Below, piece after piece: positions 34,106-42,533 of a stretch of DNA of 64,000 nt. The notes beneath the pieces are model-generated. The model made no database searches. It saw only the letters and a list, made by a program, of their open reading frames with translations, and was not told the origin of the DNA. The first letter of the stretch is position 1; each line of letters begins with the position of its first letter. The translations under genes and the position numbers were made by a program. The stretch comes from an uncultured bacterium (lineage in GTDB: Bacteria; Actinomycetota; Coriobacteriia; Coriobacteriales; Eggerthellaceae): positions 1 to 64,000 of the forward strand of contig CALADF010000036.1 of NCBI GenBank assembly GCA_937890835.1, given 5' to 3'.

Positions 34106-34231
34106 CGCCCTGAATGGGGTCTACGCAGAAGCGCTTACGCCAGCGAAATGAAGCGAAGCGAAGTTGACGGGCGTGCGGGCCCCCGGCGCAGGATCTTCCT
34201 AGCTTTACGCCGCCAACCCCGCTCTCCCCCG

Positions 34232-34259
34232 TTGCGGCAAGCACGCGAACCGCTAGAAT
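34232..34259 (+). promoter_or_regulatory. Promoter of the acyltransferase gene
   Basis: TTGCGG (34232-34237), 16-nt spacer, TAGAAT (34254-34259). About 155 bp upstream of the ATG. Confidence 0.4.
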
Positions 34260-34414
34260 GAAGCTCGTGCTCTCAAGAGCCCGCACGCAGCGCTCCGCAC
34301 TCGTCCGCTTCATGCCGCAAGCACCGCGACGACGGAAGCGAACCGCTCCGTGCGCCGTCAGTCGGCGCCGTGCAACACCGCGCCTCGGAACGTGAACCCC
34401 ATCGGAGGCGCCCT

Positions 34415-36266
34415 ATGAGCTCCCGCTACATACCGGCACTCGACGGACTGCGCGCGCTCGCCGTCATAGCCGTCGTCATCTACCATATGAACGCCACCGC
34501 GCTGCAAAGCGGACTGCTCGGCGTCACCATCTTCTTCGTCCTTTCGGGCTACCTCATCACAGGACTGCTCATTCGGGAATGGTCCACCACCAAGAAGATC
34601 AACCTGCCCCAATTCTGGCTCCGGCGCGTGCGCAGGCTCTTCCCCGCCATCGTATTCGTCCTTTTGGGCACCATCGTGCTCACGGGCGTCTTCGCGCCCG
34701 ATATGCTCACCAAGCTGCGCAACGACATCGTCGCCGCGCTTTTGTTCTTCACGAACTGGTGGTACATATTCCAAGATGTCAGCTACTTCGAGGCCATGGG
34801 CGCGCCCTCGCCGGTCACCCACTTCTGGTCGCTGGCCATCGAGGAGCAGTTCTACCTCATCTGGCCGCCGCTCCTTCTCCTGCTGTTCTCCAAGCGCGTG
34901 AAGAAGCGTCATATCCAGCTGGGACTGCTTGTCGCCGCCATCGCATCCGCTGCGGCCATGGCGATTCTCTACTCACCGCAAGCCGACCCCAGCCGTGTGT
35001 ACTACGGCACCGACACGCGTGCGTTCTCCCTGCTCATCGGCGCGTTTCTGGCTTTCGAGTTCCCACCTGCGCGCGTGAACGGTCACGGGCGGCAAGGCTT
35101 CACCGCGCGTGACCGAAAAATCGCCCTCGGCGTGGGATCGGCGGCGCTCGCGGGCATCCTGGTCATGATGGTCGCCGTCAACGGCTATTCCCCGTTTCTG
35201 TACTACGGCGGCATCGCGCTGCTCTCCCTGCTCACAGGCGCGCTCATCATCACGTTGGCGGACGGGAGGAGCCCGCTCGCGCGCTTCTTCGCACTGCGCC
35301 CGCTGGTGTGGATCGGCAAGCTCTCTTACAGCATTTACCTGTGGCACTACCCGCTGTTGCTTCTGATGAACCCGCAGAATTTCACAGGCGAGACGCCCTG
35401 GTTCGCCTACGTGGGGCAGGCGCTCGTTATTTTGGCGGCATCGGCGATCTCCTACTACGTCGTGGAGACGCCGCTGCGCAAAGGCGCCATCGGCAAGGCG
35501 ATCAAGGGAATTCGCGAGAAACAGTTCACCGCAGGCGAGTACGCGCTGCACCACGCCGTGCAACTGGGCGCGGGATGCATCCTCGCCGTCGCGGCCGTCG
35601 CGTGCCTGATCGCGGTGCCGCCGACCGCCACGCAGCAGAACACGCGGCTCGAATCCGCCGTGGTGACGCCCGAAGCGCCGCCCGAGGACGCGCCCGAAGC
35701 GCCCGAGGAGCGCACCGTCGAGGAGATGCTCGCCTCGACCGAGGGCGAAACGCCTGCGGATAAAGCGCGCAACACCGACTTCCTGATGATCGGTGACTCG
35801 GTCTCGGTAGCGCTCTCCGACTCGGGCGGATACGGGTACTTCGGCGACGCGTTCCCGCGCGCCACGCTCGATGCCGCCATCGGCCGCCAGCTCTACACCG
35901 CCAAAGACGTGTACCAGCAGCACGTCGACGGCGGATGGAACGGGCCGGCGGTCATCTTCGAAGTGGGAACCAACGGACCTGCCACGGCAGACGACGTGCG
36001 CGAGATGGTGGAGTCGGTGCCCCCCCGACAAGTACGTCTACCTGGTGAACGTGCGCTCGCCCGACCCGCTGCAAGACGTCAACAACGCGCTTTTGCAGCA
36101 AGCGGCCGACGAACATGAGAACGTGCGCATCATCGATTGGCACGCGGCAAGCGCCGGCCACGACGAGTACTTCGACGGCGACGGCACGCATCTCACCGCC
36201 GGCGACGGCTGCCAAGCCTATCTGGCGCTCATCGCCGGCGCTCTGGAGGAGCTGTACGCCGCATAG
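34415..36266 (+). CDS. OafA/YrhL-type acyltransferase with C-terminal SGNH domain, frameshifted
   Basis: An acyltransferase-3 membrane domain (about ten helices) starts SSRYIPALDGLRALAV, with the catalytic-type histidine in VVIYHMN, FFVLSGYLIT, R-VRRLFPA and FWSLAIEEQFYLIWP. It is fused to an extracytoplasmic SGNH hydrolase-like domain whose first block is MIGDSVS. Such proteins O-acetylate peptidoglycan, teichoic acid or surface glycans. The reading frame breaks at a run of seven C (36020-36026). As written the protein ends at 36118 with a junk tail. Reading six C restores DKYVYLVNVRSPDP and the DGTHLT block with the catalytic Asp/His, ending at 36266. ATG 34415 has GGAGGCG upstream. It may be a phase-variable site, a true mutation or a base-calling error. 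Confidence 0.85.
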
Positions 36267-36328
36267 CGCAGGCTACGGTTCCGCCCGAAGCGCCGGGTGA
36301 ATTCTCGAGCACCCAGGGTACAACCCCG

Positions 36329-37691
36329 TTATTCAAGTGCGCAAAACAGCATGTAAGTAGGCAGGCTCACACCTGATTCGTTTTCAGAAAAAGCCTTCGG
36401 ATGCACGACCATCGATGAGCCTATACGCCTTCCGAAGCGTTTCTTGAACTTGGCATACGACAACGTGGTGTAATTTTTCGACGACTTAACCTCAACGGGG
36501 GTTACCTTGAGATTGGTCTTGCTGTCGTTTGACAGCAAGAAGTCGATTTCAATGTCGTTGCGATGTTTTTGCTCGGAATAATGGGTGTAAAAGTACAGCT
36601 CTCGACCCGCCGCTGCAATGGTCTGGGCGACCAGGTTTTCATGGAGCATCCCTTCGCTCAAAGAAAGTCTCCCTGCCATAATGCTTCGGTACAAATTCTC
36701 GCTTGCTATTTCACTCTCCGAAAAAGCAAGGCTCACCAGAAGACCCGTGTCAGCCAAGTAGCACTTTACCGCCGAGTCGTCCCTGCTCAGCGCAAAGCCG
36801 ACGTTGGGATCGGTGCAGCGATAGCACAGATTGCACATCATGGAATCCCCGAGCCAAAACAACGGATCGTCGTAAACGTCGAACTCACCGCCATCGTCCA
36901 CCTTGCGTAAAACCACCTTCTTCTCACGAGTGGAGAGGTAGCCTGGAATATACTCGAACAGAGCCGATACTTTCGATTTGCAGCGTTACGCAGCTTTGCG
37001 AATATCGTCTCGATACACATCCAGAATTCGCCGTTTCGCCTCATCTGCCGCGTAAAAATCTCTGCCGCCCTCGAGAAACGCCACAACTGCCTGCGGCATG
37101 CCGCCCACAAGCATATACTCCCTCACCAAATGCGTTGCACGCTTGTGGAACGCATCGTCCAAAGGCCTTTCCCCCTGTAGCAAGAGCGAATGTAGTCGAG
37201 AAGAACGCCTTCGCCTGAAGCTTCGAGGAACTCCGGAAACGTGGGGGGTACATGCGCAAACGTTCTTCCTCGGAAGGAACGATGATATCCCCCACGTTCT
37301 CGCGGATGGAGATCAACGACCCTGTCTCAATGAAATCATAGCGCCCGTCAGCGACCAGGTATTTTATCGACTCGCGAGCTTTCGGGAACTTCTGAACCTC
37401 GTCGAACACGATCAACGACTCTCGGGGGAACAAGCGCGTCCCGTACTCCAATGAGATTATCTGAAAGAATCTATCGAGATTGGTCAAATTGTCCTCGAAA
37501 TTATCCTTAATGACCTTCTAGGCCGTAGCGAAATCAATGATGACGTACGATCGATAGTTTTCGCGGGCGAATTTCTCGGCTATGGTCGATTTACCGACGC
37601 GGCGCGCGCCTTCGATAAGAAGAGCCGTTCTGCCCTACGAGTTCTCTTTCCATCTTTGGAGCTTTACATAAACATCACGTTTGATATCCAT
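36329..37691 (-). pseudogene. Decayed AAA+ ATPase with DUF4143 domain
   Basis: The order of remnants matches the ATPase-DUF4143 family: Walker A GARRVGKS just after the start, Walker B LIVFDEVQKFPKAR, the ETGSLISI segment, then MLVGGMPQAVVAF, and a C-terminal DUF4143 part with YLADTGLL and PVEVKSSKNYTTLSYAKFKKRFG. It is interrupted by two in-frame TAG codons (after WKENS and after IDFATA), two frameshifts near 37200-37255 and a TAA after DDIRKAA, so at least five lesions. The ATG at 37691 is followed by intact coding sense. Lower GC and a different codon look suggest an acquired gene, now dead. These ATPases are often found beside toxin or defence genes. Confidence 0.88.
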
Positions 37692-37854
37692 GAGAAACAC
37701 CTGTTCAAATGCCATGTAACCGTCAATACGCAGAGTATTTTACAATGAAATCACCGACAGTACGCAAAGTATAAAAGCTCCCGAACACCGTGAGTGCGCA
37801 AAGTATCGCGCCGTTTCCTCGGCCAGCCGAGCCTCGACCATCCCTTTGCAAGCG

Positions 37855-37892
37855 CAAAAAAGCCGAGCCGGCTGAACGCCGACCCGGCTTTT
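37855..37892 (-). terminator. Intrinsic terminator after the flavodoxin-like gene
   Basis: On the minus strand AAGCCGGGTCGGC pairs with GCCGGCTCGGCTT around GTTCA, followed by a run of T. Confidence 0.8.
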
Positions 37893-37973
37893 CCCGACAA
37901 CTTCCACGCGCCACGAACTACGACGAGAACCGCCTCCGAGACAGCGGAGACGCTTCCGCCCCTAGCGCGCCCG

Positions 37974-38582
37974 CTACGCGCGTCCGCGCTTGACATCCCA
38001 CAAATCGCGCAGGTCGGCGCCCTCGGGCCAGTCCTCGTTGAGGTATTCGCCCAAACGTCGCGCCGCCGCCATGGCCGCCTCATCCTGATCGGCGGGAACC
38101 TCGTCGGTGTTGTTGGAGATGACCTCGTAGCCTTCATACCCACGAGCATTGAACATGTTGAACATGCAGCGCACATGAGGCATCGCGCGGTCCTCGTTCT
38201 TGCGGCTACCCGCCGTCAGAATGAGACCCGCCTTCTTCGGGCTGATGTTTCGCGGAATGTCCAGGAAGAACATCGCGGCATGCTGCGGCTGGAATCGACT
38301 GAGCAGCGACATCATGGCGCCGGGCATCGTGCCGAAATACACGGGCGTTGCGATGACCACGTTGTCGTAGTCGTCGGCGTAGATGATATCCATGTCGTCG
38401 CGCACAACGCATTTCGCCGTTTTCACGCAGCCGCGGCAGTCCACGCACGGCGCGATGTTCGATCGGAACGCCGAGATCTCGATGACCTCGCCCTCGAGCG
38501 TCTTCTTCATCTCCTCGATGAGCGCGACCGTGTTGCCGTGCGGGCGCGGCGACCCGTTCACGATAAGCGTCCTCTTCGCCAT
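37974..38582 (-). CDS. Flavodoxin-like NAD(P)H:FMN oxidoreductase family protein
   Basis: 202 residues with the flavodoxin-like fold: an FMN phosphate loop near the N-terminus (IVNGSPRPHGNTVALIEE), then PCVDCRGCVKTAKCVVRDDMDIIY, and ATPVYFGTMPGAM at the flavin edge. The C-x-x-C-x-x-C cluster near residue 45 is shared with iron-sulfur flavoprotein-like members of the family and may bind metal. ATG at 38582 has AAAGGA upstream. It has its own terminator and lies between the decayed ATPase and the res gene, so it may be an island passenger. The electron partner is unknown. Confidence 0.85.
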   Translation of the reverse strand: MAKRTLIVNGSPRPHGNTVALIEEMKKTLEGEVIEISAFRSNIAPCVDCRGCVKTAKCVVRDDMDIIYADDYDNVVIATPVYFGTMPGAMMSLLSRFQPQHAAMFFLDIPRNISPKKAGLILTAGSRKNEDRAMPHVRCMFNMFNARGYEGYEVISNNTDEVPADQDEAAMAAARRLGEYLNEDWPEGADLRDLWDVKRGRA

Positions 38583-38739
38583 ATTGCACATCCTTTCCGC
38601 GCATGCGTTCGCGCGTACCCCCGATAAGTTGCCGAAGGAAATTATAGCCGATTAGATATAAATAGGCGTGCAAGGCGCCCCTCACGCGGTCGGGTACGAG
38701 CAAGGCCCAGCAGCCGCGCCCGACCACGATCCGCCTCGC

Positions 38740-41700
38740 TTACGACATCACCTTGACCAGCAGCTCATCGTAGGTGCTCACGAAGTCGTAGCGCACACCG
38801 CTCTCGCCCAGCTGCTCGAACAGCTTGCGCGCGCACTCGATCTTCGCGCTCTCGGCGCCCTTCAGGTTCAGGCTCTGCAGCGAGCCTTTCGTCTCCGCCA
38901 CGAAGTAGATGTGGCGCACCGTCCCCTCGTTGAACGCGATGGCCCAGTCGGGCGCGTAGTCGCCCACTGGCGTGGGAATCCTGAACGAGCGCGGCAGATG
39001 CGCGAACGCGCACACCTCATCCGCCTCCTCCAGCTTTTGCGCGAACGTGCGCTCGATGGCGCTGTCGAGCATCGTCCAGTCCTGCACGCCGTGCCGCGCC
39101 GTGGGCAGCGCGCGCTCCAGGCTCTCGGGCATGTCCTCGGTGAAGATCTCGGCCGCATCGTAGGTTCCCGAAATGCGGTTGTAGCGGATGTGCTCCACCA
39201 CCATGCGCGCCTTCTCGTCCACAATGAGCGACGCCGCCTTCACGATGAACTCCTCGGGGTTCTCGCGAAACATCGCGAAGCGGTCGGGGCGAATGCTCGC
39301 CAAAATGGCCGCCGCGCTCGCGCGCGTGATGCGCGCCTTATCGGCCACCTCGCCCACCAGATCGTACGCCACGTTGGACACGAACCCGCTGTTCACCTCG
39401 AGCATCTTGCCGGTGGCGTCGCCGAAGCCCTCCGAGGCCTCAAGCTGCTCGCGCGTGGCCTCGTCGCGCTGGGCGCCCTGCTTCAAGCGGTAGAGCGGCT
39501 TGGACACCGTCAGGTTGGCGTCGATGCTCGCCACGGCCTTGCGCCGCAACTCCTCGGTGTCGAACTCCACCGTGTAAGCATGCTTGTGGTTGATGCGCTC
39601 CCACAGCTGCTGGAACTCTCTCTTGCGGAAGTTGTCGTTCAGCTTGTTCTCGGGCACCTTGGAGCGCAGACCGTTCTCGATGACGACGCTTGGGTCCTCG
39701 GCGCTGCGCACGATCCGCTCGATATCCTCGACGAAGGGCTGCAGATGCTCCGGAATGACGTCTTTCTCCAGACCTGAAAGGCCCTCCTCGATGAACTTGT
39801 CCGTCGGGAGCTTCTTCGCGTCGATCAGCCCGAAACGCACGAGCGCGTATTCGATTTCCCCGGCGTCGTCGGCCGTCAGCGTGTACTCGTTCTCGCCCTG
39901 CCCAACCACCGCGCCCTCGAACAGCTTCTCATCCACGCGCTTCGGACGCGGGCGCAGCACGCTGGCGTCCTCTTCCTGGAACGTCCTCACGTAGCTGTCG
40001 TAGCCCTCCGAGGCGATGACCGTCAGCAGGTTCACACGATGCACGCCGTCGCGTCCCAGAAACGCCTCGTCCTGACGCACGCCGTCCTGGTTCACGCACA
40101 AGCGCAGGCCGCGGCCCACCTCCTGGCGCTTGCCGATGTCGGTGCTGCCCGCGTTCTTCAGTGTGCAGATCTGGAACACGTTAGGGTTATCCCAGCCTTC
40201 GCGCAGCGCGGAATGCGAGAAGATGAAGCGGCACGGCTCATCGAAAGACAGCAGACGCTCCTTGTTCTTCAGAATGAGGTCGTAGGCGGCCACGGCGTCG
40301 TCGCCCTCGGCGGACTCGCTGCCGCGCTTGAGCTTGCTGTCGACCGAGCGCCCCTTCTTGTCCACCGAGAAATAGCCCTTGTGAACCTCGTGCGCTTCGA
40401 AGCTCTGCAGATAGCGCAGGTACGCCCCGTCGCGCTCGTCGTCGATCGTGGGCGCGGCGATGCGTGCTTCAACGGCGGCGGCGTACTCCTCCTCGAAGAT
40501 GCGTCCGTAGTCGCCCACGCCCTCGGAGCCGTCCTCCTCGTAGACGCGGTACTTCGCCACCTCGTCGATGAAGAACAGCGAAAGGCACTTGATGCCCTGG
40601 CGGAACAGCTTTTCCTCTTTCTGCAGGTGGGATGCGATGGTCTCGCGAATCTGGATACGACGCAGGTCCTCCTCGGAGGAGTCGTTGGCCACCTGTCCGC
40701 GGTAGAGCCGCTCGTGGTTGTCGAACTCCACGTAGCCGGTCTGTCCGTCCTGATCGGGTACGATGCGCAGAATGCGGTACCCGTGCAGGTACGCCTCCAG
40801 CTCGCCCGAGGCGTAGTAGAGGTTGTCGCCCTCGTCGAAGGCCTTCGTGCGCTTGGCTATCTTGCCGCCAGCAAGCTGGCACTTGTACTCGATGAGGGCC
40901 GCAGGCGGCTTGGTGGGACTCACGCGAATGTCTTGCAGGTACACGTAGCCGTCGGTACCGCGCATGCCCACCATCTCGATGCCCTTGACCTCGATGCGCT
41001 TGACCAAACGCTCGTTGTACGCATCGAACGGATCGAGCGAGAACACCTCGTTGTGGTGCTCCTTGTGCGTGGCGGAGAAGTTAAGGCTGAACAGCGGCTT
41101 GAACTGCTTCATGGCCTTGCGCGTGGCGCTGGTCTTCTTGCCCATCTTCTGCGGCTCGTCGATGATGAGGATGGGGTTGACGGCCGACAGCACGTCGATG
41201 GGGCGGCGGCTGCCGAAATCGTCGCGCTCGGAGAACATGATGCGCGCGGCTTTATCGCCCCCGCGCCCCTCCTTGCTCTTGGACTCGTCGAACGCGTTGA
41301 ACGCCTGCATGTTGATGACCATGACCGAGATGTCCGCGCGGCTGGCGAACGAGTCGATCTCATTCAGGCGATCCGAGCTGTACACGAACGACCACAGGCG
41401 CTTGCCGTAGCGCTCGTGGAAGTGCTTGGCCGTGATCTGCAGGGACTTGGCCACGCCCTCGCGAATGGCGACGCTGGGCACCACGACGATGAACTTCGTC
41501 CAACCGTAACGTGCGTTCAGTTCGAACATGGTCTGGGTGTAGACGTAGGTCTTGCCCGTGCCGGTTTCCATCTCCACGTCAAGCTCCACCGCGCCCAAGT
41601 CGTGGTGCAGCCCGGCAGAGGTCAGCAGGTTGTTCTTGCGCTGAACCGCCTTCACGTTATCCAGCAGATCATCAGCGGAAATCTGCAGCGGCGCGTTGCG

Positions 41701-41901
41701 GTAGCTGGTGCCGTCACCCACATCAAAACCGCTTCTAGGGAGGAGGAATGGCGACGTCATTTGCTTTTTTTTATTCATGCGCAGCTCACCCAAATCGCGC
41801 AGATAGGTCTGCGCCTCGATTTTCGGCTGTCCGTCGAACACATCGACCACGGCGCGCGACGCGCGGGTTTGGTAATCCAGAACGGTGAATTTGAATTCCA
41901 T
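38740..41901 (-). CDS. Type III restriction enzyme Res-like subunit (helicase-nuclease)
   Basis: 1053 residues. SF2 helicase motifs: Walker A METGTGKTYV (111-120), DEPQKM near 245 (the DEPQ form typical of type III Res), SATHK, and QEVGRGLRL as motif VI. At the C-terminus APDWAI followed by FVAETKG fits a PD-(D/E)xK nuclease with all acidic and lysine residues present. The protein would cut DNA after ATP-driven communication with Mod. ATG at 41901 (MEFKFTVLDYQ) has a modest AGGTG site. It is separated from mod by the divergent two-gene DUF4160 cassette, so it needs its own promoter in the 74-bp gap upstream. Confidence 0.9.
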   Translation of the reverse strand: MEFKFTVLDYQTRASRAVVDVFDGQPKIEAQTYLRDLGELRMNKKKQMTSPFLLPRSGFDVGDGTSYRNAPLQISADDLLDNVKAVQRKNNLLTSAGLHHDLGAVELDVEMETGTGKTYVYTQTMFELNARYGWTKFIVVVPSVAIREGVAKSLQITAKHFHERYGKRLWSFVYSSDRLNEIDSFASRADISVMVINMQAFNAFDESKSKEGRGGDKAARIMFSERDDFGSRRPIDVLSAVNPILIIDEPQKMGKKTSATRKAMKQFKPLFSLNFSATHKEHHNEVFSLDPFDAYNERLVKRIEVKGIEMVGMRGTDGYVYLQDIRVSPTKPPAALIEYKCQLAGGKIAKRTKAFDEGDNLYYASGELEAYLHGYRILRIVPDQDGQTGYVEFDNHERLYRGQVANDSSEEDLRRIQIRETIASHLQKEEKLFRQGIKCLSLFFIDEVAKYRVYEEDGSEGVGDYGRIFEEEYAAAVEARIAAPTIDDERDGAYLRYLQSFEAHEVHKGYFSVDKKGRSVDSKLKRGSESAEGDDAVAAYDLILKNKERLLSFDEPCRFIFSHSALREGWDNPNVFQICTLKNAGSTDIGKRQEVGRGLRLCVNQDGVRQDEAFLGRDGVHRVNLLTVIASEGYDSYVRTFQEEDASVLRPRPKRVDEKLFEGAVVGQGENEYTLTADDAGEIEYALVRFGLIDAKKLPTDKFIEEGLSGLEKDVIPEHLQPFVEDIERIVRSAEDPSVVIENGLRSKVPENKLNDNFRKREFQQLWERINHKHAYTVEFDTEELRRKAVASIDANLTVSKPLYRLKQGAQRDEATREQLEASEGFGDATGKMLEVNSGFVSNVAYDLVGEVADKARITRASAAAILASIRPDRFAMFRENPEEFIVKAASLIVDEKARMVVEHIRYNRISGTYDAAEIFTEDMPESLERALPTARHGVQDWTMLDSAIERTFAQKLEEADEVCAFAHLPRSFRIPTPVGDYAPDWAIAFNEGTVRHIYFVAETKGSLQSLNLKGAESAKIECARKLFEQLGESGVRYDFVSTYDELLVKVMS

Positions 41902-41933
41902 GAAGCACCTATCTAACTGCAAACGGCATTGAG

Positions 41934-41939
41934 TACAAT
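41934..41939 (+). promoter_or_regulatory. Probable -10 of the DUF4160 cassette
   Basis: TACAAT on the plus strand, 37 bp before the ATG at 41976, within the 74-bp divergent spacer upstream of res. Confidence 0.4.
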
Positions 41940-41975
41940 GAGCGATAACGACTCAGTAAACGCTGGAGGCTGACC

Positions 41976-42242
41976 ATGATGTGGAACTATGCGGAATTCC
42001 CCGACGAGACGTGCATCGCATATTCGGACCTCAGGGATGACGGAACCATCAAAATCGCCGTGGAGCGCCCGCGCGACGGCGGCTTCGACGAAGCGCACTG
42101 CATCATGCCCGCATACCGCTGGACCGACGTCGACGGCTTCACGGACGCCGAGCTCGACGAGCTCAGAGACTTCCTCCGCGACAACGCTCCTCTCATCTTC
42201 GAGCTCGCTGAAGCCCCGTATGATGAAAGGCTGACCGCGTAA
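41976..42242 (+). CDS. Small acidic protein paired with DUF4160 protein
   Basis: 88 residues, strongly acidic, no membrane segment. The core (CIAYSDLRDDGTIKIAVERP, then AHCIMPAYRW and a helix DAELDELRDFLRDNAPLIFELA) looks like a small alpha/beta protein of the kind encoded with DUF4160 partners, sometimes annotated as DUF2442-like; I cannot assign it to that family firmly. Its stop overlaps the next start (TAATG), so the two are translationally coupled. It lies between res and mod on the opposite strand. Toxin-antitoxin function is inferred only from size, pairing and location. Confidence 0.65.
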   Translation: MMWNYAEFPDETCIAYSDLRDDGTIKIAVERPRDGGFDEAHCIMPAYRWTDVDGFTDAELDELRDFLRDNAPLIFELAEAPYDERLTA

Positions 42243-42520
42243 TGCCTCAGGTGTTTACCGTCGGTTGCTACGTCTTCTTCTTTTGGGCAGGAGAAGACGG
42301 CGAGCCCATCCATATTCACGTTGCCGTCAAACGCCCCGAAAAGCACGCGACTAGGTTTTGGCTGCTTTCCGACGGCGGTTGCAGACTCGCCCATAACGCA
42401 AGCAACATCCCGCAGAAAGACCTTCAAAAGCTGGCGAAAGCCGTAACTCTCAACCATCGACGCATCTGCAAAGCGTGGGTCGAGGCATTCGGCGAGGAAA
42501 GCCTCTCGTTTATCGGTTAA
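42242..42520 (+). CDS. DUF4160 family protein
   Basis: 92 residues. MPQVFTVGCYVFFFWAGEDGEPIHIHVAVK matches the DUF4160 start, where a beta hairpin leads to a conserved P-x-H-x-H-V segment. The C-terminal half has LQKLAKAVTLNHRRICKAWVEAFG. DUF4160 genes usually come with a small partner and have been proposed as toxin-antitoxin modules; activity is not established. It is coupled to the upstream acidic protein and converges on mod with 13 bp between the stops. Confidence 0.82.
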   Translation: MPQVFTVGCYVFFFWAGEDGEPIHIHVAVKRPEKHATRFWLLSDGGCRLAHNASNIPQKDLQKLAKAVTLNHRRICKAWVEAFGEESLSFIG

Positions 42521-42533
42521 ATACGACAACGCC

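Larger units (their letters stand above)
33986..34414. other. Intergenic region after the ABC exporter
   Basis: 429 bp with no credible gene. It has a long stem-loop (34065-34105) and, further on, a promoter-like pair (34232-34259) for the acyltransferase. Confidence 0.55.

Noticed and set aside
37504..37640. In-frame TAG codons in the ATPase gene read as recoding (for example pyrrolysine)
   Set aside because: The same gene also has a TAA and two frameshifts, so simple decay explains them.
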